This document shows, in pieces, positions 1 to 5,985 of a stretch of 7,151 nt of DNA. The notes under the pieces were generated by a model, which made no database searches, was not told the DNA's origin, and saw only the letters and a program-made list of their open reading frames with translations. This DNA comes from an uncultured Bacteroidales bacterium (GTDB taxonomy: Bacteria; Bacteroidota; Bacteroidia; Bacteroidales; F082). The stretch spans positions 1 through 7,151 of the forward strand of contig CALAZZ010000246.1 in the NCBI GenBank assembly GCA_937926515.1. The letters are read 5' to 3'. The position numbers and the translations under genes were made by a program. The stretch's first letter is position 1. Each line of letters begins with the position of its first letter.

Positions 1-23
1 CTTATTTCTGATAAGTAAAAACT

Positions 24-296
24 CTACCTAACTGAAGTTTGTAATTCAGCACCGGCTTTGAACTTAACTACTTTTTTGGCAGAGATATTGATTTCCTTGC
101 CTGTTTGTGGATTGCGGCCTTTTCTTGCAGCTCTTTTAGAAACTGAGAAAGATCCGAAACCAACGAGGGCAACACGATCGCCGGCTTTTAGGGCTTTGGT
201 GGTAGCACCAACAAATGCATCTAATGCTCTTTTGGCATCTGCTTTTGTTAAATTGGCTTCTGCAGCCATTGCATCAATTAATTCAGCTTTGTTCAT
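24..296 (-). CDS. HU family DNA-binding protein
   Basis: A 90-residue protein, the usual full length for HU, which binds and bends DNA as a dimer and helps compact the nucleoid. Seen: an N-terminal helical half (MNKAELIDAMA, about residues 1-40) used for dimerisation, the conserved GFGSF turn at 46-50, and the DNA-binding beta arm around 52-75 with the GRNPQTGKEI motif at 60-69. Pro63 sits where the intercalating proline of HU/IHF proteins lies. The C-terminal strand VVKFKAG (76-82) is intact. The ATG is at 296 and a near-ideal promoter lies just upstream, so it is probably transcribed alone. Family membership is very secure; whether it is the main HU or one of several paralogues cannot be told from the window, so no gene symbol is given. 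Confidence 0.97.
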   Translation of the reverse strand: MNKAELIDAMAAEANLTKADAKRALDAFVGATTKALKAGDRVALVGFGSFSVSKRAARKGRNPQTGKEINISAKKVVKFKAGAELQTSVR

Positions 297-566
297 GTTA
301 ACTGGATTTTAGTTTGAAAATTGGTTGAAAACCGCACAAATATAGGTGTTCTGTAGAAAAATACAAGTAGTTTTGAAAAAAAGTGAAAAAAATGTTGATA
401 AATCTATCACATTGTTAATAAACCGACATTGTTTTCGGGAAATTTTATGCTTATAACCAATAAACCACAGCCTATAGAAGGTAATGCCATACCACTGAAC
501 CTAAACTTATTCGCAAAAGTTTATAGATTAAATTGGTCGTAAAGGTTTAGAAAGTTGAATTATGGA
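297..566. other. Intergenic region between HU and fmt
   Basis: About 270 bases without a credible gene. Positions 337-366 hold the HU promoter. The rest is AT-rich. Two small inverted repeats are visible: TGATA-AATC-TATCA (about 397-410) and TAAACTT/AAGTTTA (502-508 and 517-523, 8-nt loop). The second lies 44 nt or more beyond the fmt stop codon but lacks a T-tract on either strand, so it is not called a terminator. ACATTGTT occurs twice about 18 bp apart (about 410 and 428), without obvious meaning. Confidence 0.6.
337..366 (-). promoter_or_regulatory. Promoter of the HU gene (Bacteroidota type)
   Basis: Read on the minus strand, TTG (366-364) is followed by exactly 19 nt and then TATATTTG (344-337), matching the Bacteroidota primary sigma consensus TTG-N19-TAnnTTTG. 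The predicted transcript would begin near 330, leaving a leader of about 35 nt before the ATG at 296. Both boxes and the spacing are seen directly; promoter activity is inferred. Confidence 0.75.
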
Positions 567-1538
567 TCATAAGACACGCCATTTGCCCTCAAACTTAAAC
601 CCCCTAAGCAGGCTTGCCGTATCCATCACTTTTTTACCGGGCAATTGCAAATGGTTAATGATGTAGTACCCTTCGGGATGACAAATTTTTATCCAACTTT
701 TGTTGTCAGTTAACAGATTCCCAGGCTCAAACTCATGCTTATCATATTCCGGTGAACCCTCATATAGTTTTAGCTGTTGCTTTCTACCGTGATCTCCTGT
801 TAAGGTAGTAACGGCAACCGGATGGGGGCTCAAACCTCTCACAAAATCATGTATCCTTCTTAGAGGCATTGCCCAATCGATCGCACAATGTTCGCGAAAA
901 ATCTTTGGTGCGGTTTTGAGCGTGATAAGAGGTGAGCTCATCTCACCCTGGTCCTTCAATGTAATATTTCCGTCTGCAAGTTTCACAATTGTATTCAATA
1001 CCAGTTCCTTTCCTGCTTCCATCATTCTATCGTGCAGCAATCCAGCCGTTTCATCAGCATGAATCTTAAGTTTTTGCTGAAGGATAACTTGACCGGCATC
1101 AATTTCTTCATTTATAAAAAAGGTAGTCAGGCCTGTTTCTGTTTCACCATTGATAATTGCCCAATTAATTGGTGCGGCACCTCTGTATTGAGGCAATAAG
1201 GAGGCATGTAGGTTGAATGTACCTCTTGGTGGAATCTGCCACACCACTTTCGGCAACATGCGAAATGCTACCACAACATATACGTCGGCTTTTAATGAAT
1301 TTAATGCATCCACAAATGCAGGATCCTTAAGGTTGCCAGGCTGAAGCAGTGGAAGATTCTTCGAAAGGGCATATTGCTTAACTGCTGAATATGAAATTTT
1401 TCTGCCACGTCCGGCAGGTTTGTCAGGTGCCGTCACTACTGCTAAAATAGGAATCGAAGCCTGAAATATGGCATCCAATTGTGCCGAAGCAAACTCAGGA
1501 GTCCCAAAAAAAACGATACGTAATCTTCTTGGTGTCAC
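567..1538 (-). CDS. fmt: Methionyl-tRNA formyltransferase
   Basis: Transfers the formyl group of 10-formyltetrahydrofolate to Met-tRNAfMet, giving the initiator tRNA for translation; cytoplasmic. The 323 residues are close to the E. coli length (about 315). Seen: N-terminal Rossmann-type start RIVFFGTPEFA (7-17), then the hallmark catalytic segment NLHASLLPQYRGAAP (109-123) and DAGQV (147-151). Asn109, His111 and Asp147 match the E. coli catalytic triad Asn106/His108/Asp144 with a constant offset of three. The C-terminal tRNA-binding domain (about 210-323) is present and ends naturally. The start is a GTG at 1538-1536: an in-frame TAG lies at 1547-1545, and no ATG occurs before the conserved RIVFFG strand, so this is the only reasonable start. 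It lies 69 nt downstream of the TPR gene, with a terminator between them, so it probably has its own promoter. Confidence 0.97.
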   Translation of the reverse strand: MTPRRLRIVFFGTPEFASAQLDAIFQASIPILAVVTAPDKPAGRGRKISYSAVKQYALSKNLPLLQPGNLKDPAFVDALNSLKADVYVVVAFRMLPKVVWQIPPRGTFNLHASLLPQYRGAAPINWAIINGETETGLTTFFINEEIDAGQVILQQKLKIHADETAGLLHDRMMEAGKELVLNTIVKLADGNITLKDQGEMSSPLITLKTAPKIFREHCAIDWAMPLRRIHDFVRGLSPHPVAVTTLTGDHGRKQQLKLYEGSPEYDKHEFEPGNLLTDNKSWIKICHPEGYYIINHLQLPGKKVMDTASLLRGFKFEGKWRVL

Positions 1539-1550
1539 GCCAAACTATTT

Positions 1551-1585
1551 TAAACAAAAATACCTGATTCAATGGAACCAGGTAT
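1551..1585 (-). terminator. Rho-independent terminator of the TPR gene
   Basis: In minus-strand RNA, 1585-1575 (ATACCUGGUUC) pairs with 1570-1560 (GAAUCAGGUAU) to give an 11-bp stem with a 4-nt loop, followed by TTTTGTTTA. One pair is a G-U wobble (1578/1567), which would be an A-C mismatch in plus-strand RNA, so the hairpin is best in the direction of the TPR gene. It begins 23 nt after that gene's stop codon. Stem, loop and T-tract are seen directly. Confidence 0.75.
1555..1562 (-). promoter_or_regulatory. Possible -7 box for fmt
   Basis: TATTTTTG on the minus strand fits TAnnTTTG. A start near 1548 would leave a leader of only about 10 nt before the GTG. No TTG occurs 19-20 nt further upstream, where instead the terminator stem of the TPR gene lies, and the box overlaps that terminator's T-tract. 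In AT-rich DNA it may be chance; the main argument for it is that fmt follows a terminator and needs a promoter. Confidence 0.3.
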
Positions 1586-1607
1586 GATATAAAGGAAAAT
1601 TTAAATC

Positions 1608-2303
1608 CTATTTATTAATCTTGCTTTTAGCCCTTGTGATATACTTATCCATCAACCGGCCTTCGTTGCTGGTATAATAATCTTTCTTGATCTGCTCATA
1701 CAATTCCAGGGCTTTTCTGTAATTGTCCTGCATTTCATACACCTGTGCAGCCCTAAACAAATAAAGTGGGGCTGTCAGGTCATTGCTGCTGGCACGCGCA
1801 GCTGCAAGATACTGTTTAATTGCGTTATCATGTTGATTCAGTTCCAGATAGGCATCTCCCATTGCACCCAAAGCCATGGGTTTGACAATGTTATCACGGC
1901 TTTTAAATTTTTTCAAATTGGCAATGGCTTCTTCATAATCACCCTGTTTGAGGTAAATAATGCCTGTGTAATATCTGGCAAGATTTGCGGCCTTGGTCAT
2001 TCCATATTCATCTATGATATCCAGGAATCCCATAAAATTGCCATCACCGTAAAGGGCTTTATTCAACGAATCGGATTCAAAATACTTCTCAGCCATAAAC
2101 ATTTGCTCATTGGCTTGCTGCTGGCGGGGTTGGAAATAATAGCGGCTAACCCCAAAATAGGCAAGTACAATTACCACGATAACCACAACCACCGTAGTGA
2201 TGGTCTTTTGGTTATGCTCAATAAAACGCTCGGATTTACTCAATGCCTCCTCAACAACTTCCAATCTTTCTTCAGCCTTATCAGGCCCTTTTTTCTTAAC
2301 CAT
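1608..2303 (-). CDS. Membrane-anchored tetratricopeptide repeat protein
   Basis: A 231-residue protein of no assigned specific function. Seen: a charged, probably coiled N-terminal segment (1-33, KKKGPDKAEERLEVVEEAL), one strongly hydrophobic helix (about 35-52, rich in V and I), then a mostly helical remainder with TPR-like repeats. The clearest repeats are AANLARYYTGIIYLKQGDYEEAI split around 105-127, ALGAMGDAYLELNQHDNAI around 143-162, and PLYLFRAAQVYEMQDNYRKA around 178-197. The layout (short N-terminus, one membrane helix, exported TPR domain) resembles YfgM of proteobacteria, which works with the SecYEG translocon and periplasmic chaperones; that likeness is architectural and does not prove the same role. 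Lys/Arg are present on both sides of the helix, so the N-in topology is inferred. Start is ATG at 2303 with a fitting promoter about 25 nt upstream, and a terminator follows, so it appears monocistronic. Confidence 0.9.
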   Translation of the reverse strand: MVKKKGPDKAEERLEVVEEALSKSERFIEHNQKTITTVVVVIVVIVLAYFGVSRYYFQPRQQQANEQMFMAEKYFESDSLNKALYGDGNFMGFLDIIDEYGMTKAANLARYYTGIIYLKQGDYEEAIANLKKFKSRDNIVKPMALGAMGDAYLELNQHDNAIKQYLAAARASSNDLTAPLYLFRAAQVYEMQDNYRKALELYEQIKKDYYTSNEGRLMDKYITRAKSKINK

Positions 2304-2326
2304 ATCTAGCTTAAATTTTTGTGGTG

Positions 2327-2356
2327 CAAAAGTAGTTTATTTTCCTTTAAACTAAA
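2327..2356 (-). promoter_or_regulatory. Promoter of the TPR gene
   Basis: TACTTTTG on the minus strand (2334-2327) fits the Bacteroidota -7 consensus TAnnTTTG. Nineteen nucleotides upstream stands TTT (2356-2354) in place of the TTG -33 box. The predicted start near 2320 leaves a leader of about 17 nt before the ATG at 2303. Confidence 0.6.
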
Positions 2357-2520
2357 GTGATCAGTTGATTTTTTTACGTATTTCCCGCGAGATCATATTG
2401 CTTTTGTATATAACAAACTTATTCCTTGTAGGTTACTAAATATTTGAACCGTTACCTATTATTTGGAATCCCAATATGAATAACCGGCCTATCAGGTATT
2501 TATCAAGTTGTTACCAGTAG

Positions 2521-2571
2521 ATAAAATACTTCATACGCCGCTAAATGAATTGATTTAACGGCATATGAAGT
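2521..2571 (-). terminator. Long hairpin, likely terminator or 3' end of the DUF5684-like gene
   Basis: In minus-strand RNA, 2570-2553 (CUUCAUAUGCCGUUAAAU) pairs over all 18 positions with 2546-2529 (AUUUAGCGGCGUAUGAAG). Two of the pairs are U-G wobbles, the loop has 6 nt, and one more A-U pair (2571/2528) extends the stem. The T-rich TATTTTAT follows (2528-2521). In plus-strand RNA the two wobbles become C-A mismatches, so the structure belongs to minus-strand transcripts. It starts 68 nt beyond the stop codon at 2639. The stem is longer than in typical intrinsic terminators and the T-tract is interrupted, so an mRNA-stabilising 3' structure is also possible. Confidence 0.65.
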
Positions 2572-2638
2572 GATAAATGGCTCATTCAATGATGTTGGCC
2601 AGGGTTGTGACCTAGCAAACAAGTTGAAATAGAATAAG

Positions 2639-2998
2639 TTATGCAACAGGTGGTTTGGGTAGACCCGCAGGTCCACTATATTGTGCATCGCCAAAACCAA
2701 GGATAGGATAGAAAACAATTGGCAACAAAATCAATCCAACAGTGAACCCTTCCGATTTTCCAAAACTTAATGATAACAGATTTGTCATCCATATGGCGAA
2801 TACAATGTTCACTACCGGGATGAGCAAAAGAAGAATCCACCACCATGGTTTCCCCACAATTTCAAGGAGTACAATGATGTTGTAGATTGGAATCAGGCAA
2901 GCCCAGCCCGGCTTTCCGGCTTTTGTATAAATTTTCCATTGGGCAACGACAATAAGAACTACAATTGCCAGATAAATAAGTATGATTAAAAATCTCAT
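2639..2998 (-). CDS. Small multi-pass membrane protein, DUF5684-like
   Basis: 119 residues, very hydrophobic, function unknown. Four membrane helices are visible: about 3-19, 32-47, 50-71 and 84-101. The motif AGKPGWACLIPIYNIIVLLE (27-46), followed by VGKPWWWILLLLIPVVN (48-64), is the signature I associate with DUF5684 proteins. The same segment also occurs at the N-terminus of some Bacteroidota signal peptidase I proteins, but no catalytic Ser/Lys region of a signal peptidase is present here, so it is not itself a peptidase. The tail FGDAQYSGPAGLPKPPVA is short, polar and proline-containing. It stands alone: 335 nt separate it from the next minus-strand gene, and a divergent peptidase gene starts 387 nt away. 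A structured leader ends about 20 nt before its ATG. Confidence 0.85.
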   Translation of the reverse strand: MRFLIILIYLAIVVLIVVAQWKIYTKAGKPGWACLIPIYNIIVLLEIVGKPWWWILLLLIPVVNIVFAIWMTNLLSLSFGKSEGFTVGLILLPIVFYPILGFGDAQYSGPAGLPKPPVA

Positions 2999-3018
2999 AA
3001 TGTGTGATTGTTTTTATG

Positions 3019-3081
3019 ATGTCCTACTCTATCGGCTTTTCGGTTACGCCCCCGCAATTAATCCTGTGCGGGACAGGACAT
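3019..3081 (-). promoter_or_regulatory. Structured leader upstream of the DUF5684-like gene
   Basis: In minus-strand sense, ATGTCCT (3081-3075) can pair with AGGACAT (3025-3019), enclosing a second stem, CCCGCA (3072-3067) with TGCGGG (3056-3051) around a 10-nt loop. A competing hairpin, TCCTGT (3078-3073) with ACAGGA (3067-3062) around CCCGC, uses bases of both stems, so the two folds exclude each other. The element ends 20 nt before the ATG at 2998. I do not recognise a known riboswitch class. The inverted repeats are seen; transcription and regulation are inferred. Confidence 0.35.
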
Positions 3082-3257
3082 ATCGCATGATACAGTTGTG
3101 TTTGCCGCCATGCTATGGTGAACGGGTGGTCAGCCCAATTGAAACCGCTTCAAGTGTTTAAATAAAAAAACAATTCCATTTCCCGGTGCTCTATTGGGAT
3201 ATTCATATCCGTTTGAGTCCACTATTATTAACTTTTCGCGACAACATTTATGAATCA

Positions 3258-3273
3258 CAAATATACAAAGATA
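3258..3273 (-). promoter_or_regulatory. Possible tandem -7 boxes for the DUF5684-like gene
   Basis: On the minus strand TATCTTTG (3273-3266) and TATATTTG (3265-3258) stand back to back, both fitting TAnnTTTG. Neither has a TTG 19-20 nt upstream. If used, the mRNA would carry a leader of about 250 nt including the structured segment at 3019-3081. Confidence 0.35.
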
Positions 3274-3326
3274 TGTATTCTGATCATTAAAAAACAGAAC
3301 AGTCCTTATTGATTAGGAATCAAATA

Positions 3327-3359
3327 TTGGCATTTCAAGATACAATTTAATTATATTTG
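3327..3359 (+). promoter_or_regulatory. Promoter of the S9 peptidase gene
   Basis: TATATTTG (3352-3359) is an exact fit to the Bacteroidota -7 box. The nearest TTG upstream (3327-3329) is 22 nt away, about three more than ideal. A start near 3366 would leave a leader of about 19 nt before the ATG at 3385. Confidence 0.55.
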
Positions 3360-3384
3360 CCATTACTCCAAATGAAATAAAACT

Positions 3385-5982
3385 ATGAAAAAAATTTCTG
3401 TTTCTTTATTATTTATGCTCTGTTCTGCTGGATTATTTGCTCTGGATAGTCTTACATTCAAATATTCAATTAATGAATGGCTAACAGCAGGTCCTATTGA
3501 ATTGCAATTGCCGGCCTTTAACAATCGGCCTGACTTAAATGATAACACCTTCAAGTCTGAACATTTTCTGGATGCATATATCTTACCAGAACACATCAGA
3601 ATTGCAGCCGGAAACTACTTTCTTAATGCCAAGGATAAGAAATACCAATGGAGCAGTATAAGTACAGATAGCGATGGTAATGTATTGGTTTCAAAATCAA
3701 ATAAAGAAGTGCCTGAACTACACTTACTGGCAACTTACCTGGAAATCAATCGGTTTAGCAAGCTTTGTTTTGAAGTGGAAACCGACTATCCGTTTGCCTT
3801 ATATATTGATCACAAAAAAATTGGCGGCAGCAACAATGGCCCTGCTGGCGACAAGCATGAACCCGTCAAAATAAACACAAAACTCGAACCCGGAAAATAT
3901 AGCATCCTGATAAAGATCCTTTCACCTCCCGGAGAGAACAACATCAAAACACTTGCAAGTGTGACCGGTGCTGATAAGTACAGCCAACTTGAGTTTTCAC
4001 TCAGCCCGAAATTGAAAAAAAATATGCGGCACGTACTTGAAGGTGTGCGTGTTTCAGGATTGAATGTTAGCCCGGATGGCAAATATATCATGCTGTCGTT
4101 TAGTGAAACATTTCCGCCTGAAGGAAAAACAGCACGGTGGTATGAGCTTCGGGATACCCAAACCAATGATATCATTCAAAGCTTCAAGCATGCGAGCATC
4201 CGTAATGTGAAATTCCATCCAAAGCGAAACAGCATTAGTTACGTGAGTAAAATGAATGATAAAGAAGACCTTGTCCTATTCGATCTAAATAAGAGAACAG
4301 AAATCACATTGATGTCAAATCTAGAAAACTTTTCCAATTACCACTGGTCACCTGATGGCAGTCAGATTGTTTTCAGCAAAAGCCAAAAAGAAGAGCCGGG
4401 AGCCATAAAGAAAGGCGTAAAAAGACTGGAAGGAATGCACGATCGCTGGCCGGAATGGAGAACAAGGAGTCAACTCTATGCACTTGATGTAGAATCCGGA
4501 ATATCGCGTCCGCTGACACACGGGTTTGTCAGCAGCACTTTTGTCGCCTTTTCACCTGACGGGAGTAAAATACTTTTTTTCCAAACAGTACCGGATTATT
4601 CCGAGCGGCTCTACAACCACAACTCCCTGATAGAGCTAGACCTTCGAACTCACCTGCTTGATACAATTCTGGAAACTAATTTAAACTTTTCTGCTGCATA
4701 CAGTCCGGATGGCAAGGAATTGCTCATCACCGGCGGGCCTACTCTTTTTGGAGAAAAAGGCAATGTCACTCCCGAAGAATTGATACCTAATGAATCTGAT
4801 ACACAAGGGTATATAATGGAACTGAGCGATAGAAGTGTAACTGCGATTACCCGTGATTTTGATCCCAAATTACTTAGATTCAACTGGAATGATCATGATG
4901 GAAAGATTTATCTCCTGACCGAAGAAGGTACCTATCAAAGCCTGTATACTTATGATCCGTCAAGCAGCACGTTCACTAAACTGCCGGCCGAAATGGACAT
5001 GGTTAATGGCTTCAGTTTAGCCAAAAACGCCCCGGTTTTGGCCTATTACGGTAACAGCATCAGTGCACCTGAGAAAGCCCTTATATTGAATACCGGGACA
5101 TTGGAACAAAAAACAATCAGTGACCCAGAAAAGGAAGTCTTTGAAGATGTGGTCTTCGGTACCACTGAAGACTGGAACATCACCGTTTCGAACGGAAATA
5201 CCGTTTACGGACAGATTTATTACCCACCCCACTTTGATCCCGAACATCAATACCCCTGCATTGTATACTATTATGGTGGTATCAATCCAATTAATCGTGC
5301 CTTCAGAGGACGTTATCCTAAAAATTATTTTGCAGCAATTGGATATGTTGTTTATGCTATGACACCCTCAGGATCGACGGGCTTTGGGCAAGAGTATGCC
5401 GCATTGCACGTCAATAACTGGGGCATGACCGTAGCAGATGAGATCATTGAAAGCACCCAAAAATTCATTGAGAGTCATGATTTTATTGACGAATCAGCCG
5501 TGGGATGCATTGGGGCTTCATACGGCGGCTTTATGACCATGTTGCTGCTGACCAAAACCGATATTTTCAGCGCTGCCATATCGCATGCAGGCATCAGTTC
5601 AATCGCGTCATACTGGGGTGAAGGATACTGGGGCTACCTCTATAGTGCCATTGCAACAGCCAATAGTTTCCCCTGGAACAGAAGAGATATATATGTGGAA
5701 CAGAGTCCACTTTTCCATGCCGATAAGGTAAACACACCTTTGTTGCTGCTTCATGGTGGTAGGGACACCAATGTTCCTACAGGCGAAAGCATTAAAATGT
5801 ACACCGCTCTGAAACTGCTTGGAAAACCAGTGGAATATGTCGAAGTCGAAGATCAGGACCACCATATTTTGGATTATAAAAAAAGACTAGAATGGCAAAA
5901 AACCATCATGTCCTGGTTTGATAAATGGCTCAAAGACCAACCTGAATGGTGGAATGAGTTGTATCCCGATCGAAATCTGTAA
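3385..5982 (+). CDS. Secreted prolyl oligopeptidase family (S9) serine peptidase
   Basis: An 865-residue exported serine peptidase, most like the dipeptidyl-peptidase IV/acylaminoacyl-peptidase branch of family S9; it probably cuts short peptides in the periplasm or outside the cell. Seen: a signal peptide (1-20, MKKISVSLLFML..GLFA, probable cut after A20); the cysteine has no lipobox. Next comes an accessory region (about 21-215) with a beta-sandwich look. A beta-propeller region follows with four SPDG blade motifs (229-232, 322-325, 390-393, 440-443). The C-terminal alpha/beta hydrolase (about 600-850) carries nucleophile Ser712 in GASYGG, Asp794 in GGRDTNVP and His826 in DQDHHI, a complete catalytic triad in the right order. 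The protein is longer than the usual 650-750 residues because of the accessory N-terminal region. Substrate preference cannot be read from the sequence. It is probably cotranscribed with the RNA methyltransferase that starts 3 nt after its stop. Confidence 0.93.
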   Translation: MKKISVSLLFMLCSAGLFALDSLTFKYSINEWLTAGPIELQLPAFNNRPDLNDNTFKSEHFLDAYILPEHIRIAAGNYFLNAKDKKYQWSSISTDSDGNVLVSKSNKEVPELHLLATYLEINRFSKLCFEVETDYPFALYIDHKKIGGSNNGPAGDKHEPVKINTKLEPGKYSILIKILSPPGENNIKTLASVTGADKYSQLEFSLSPKLKKNMRHVLEGVRVSGLNVSPDGKYIMLSFSETFPPEGKTARWYELRDTQTNDIIQSFKHASIRNVKFHPKRNSISYVSKMNDKEDLVLFDLNKRTEITLMSNLENFSNYHWSPDGSQIVFSKSQKEEPGAIKKGVKRLEGMHDRWPEWRTRSQLYALDVESGISRPLTHGFVSSTFVAFSPDGSKILFFQTVPDYSERLYNHNSLIELDLRTHLLDTILETNLNFSAAYSPDGKELLITGGPTLFGEKGNVTPEELIPNESDTQGYIMELSDRSVTAITRDFDPKLLRFNWNDHDGKIYLLTEEGTYQSLYTYDPSSSTFTKLPAEMDMVNGFSLAKNAPVLAYYGNSISAPEKALILNTGTLEQKTISDPEKEVFEDVVFGTTEDWNITVSNGNTVYGQIYYPPHFDPEHQYPCIVYYYGGINPINRAFRGRYPKNYFAAIGYVVYAMTPSGSTGFGQEYAALHVNNWGMTVADEIIESTQKFIESHDFIDESAVGCIGASYGGFMTMLLLTKTDIFSAAISHAGISSIASYWGEGYWGYLYSAIATANSFPWNRRDIYVEQSPLFHADKVNTPLLLLHGGRDTNVPTGESIKMYTALKLLGKPVEYVEVEDQDHHILDYKKRLEWQKTIMSWFDKWLKDQPEWWNELYPDRNL

Positions 5983-5985
5983 CGC

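Larger units (their letters stand above)
2304..2638. other. Intergenic region between the TPR and DUF5684-like genes
   Basis: About 335 bases with no credible gene. It holds the TPR promoter (2327-2356) and the long hairpin at 2528-2571, which ends the upstream gene. The stretch between them (about 2357-2520) is AT-rich, and I see no open frame, strong repeat or promoter match in it. Confidence 0.6.
2999..3384. other. Divergent intergenic region with structured segment
   Basis: About 385 bases between two divergently read genes, with no credible open frame. The minus-strand side holds a group of inverted repeats at 3019-3081. The middle (about 3090-3190) is less AT-rich than other gaps in the window and shows only a tiny stem, CCAT-GCT-ATGG, near 3109-3119. 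A perfect 14-bp palindrome, GGATATTCATATCC, lies at 3197-3210. Possible minus-strand -7 boxes are at 3258-3273, and the plus-strand promoter of the peptidase gene is at 3327-3359. Confidence 0.6.

Noticed and set aside
1..15. CTTAT-TTCTG-ATAAG hairpin after the HU gene
   Set aside because: It is a 5-bp AT-rich stem at the window edge and the sequence that would show a T-tract is outside the window.
397..410. TGATA-AATC-TATCA inverted repeat near the HU promoter
   Set aside because: Only 5 bp of AT-rich stem, upstream of the -33 box; expected by chance in this composition.
502..523. TAAACTT/AAGTTTA hairpin downstream of fmt, considered as its terminator
   Set aside because: There is only one G-C pair in the stem and no T-tract after it on the minus strand.
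1830..2309. A 159-codon plus-strand frame opposite the TPR gene
   Set aside because: It lies entirely within the antisense of a clear TPR membrane protein gene and shows no family pattern of its own.
2503..2718. A 71-codon open frame on the minus strand overlapping the end of the DUF5684-like gene
   Set aside because: It overlaps a well-supported gene by about 80 nt in another frame, has no recognisable family pattern, and contains the entire 18-bp terminator-like hairpin.
3047..3078. Compact pseudoknot considered as a preQ1-type riboswitch
   Set aside because: The size is similar but the conserved A-rich tail and loop of preQ1-I are missing, and the downstream gene is not a queuosine gene. 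It is kept only as an unassigned structured leader.
3415..3425. Cysteine in the peptidase signal sequence, considered as a lipoprotein site
   Set aside because: The residues before the Cys are F-M-L; a lipobox needs Gly, Ala or Ser directly before it. A signal peptidase I cut after LFA fits better.
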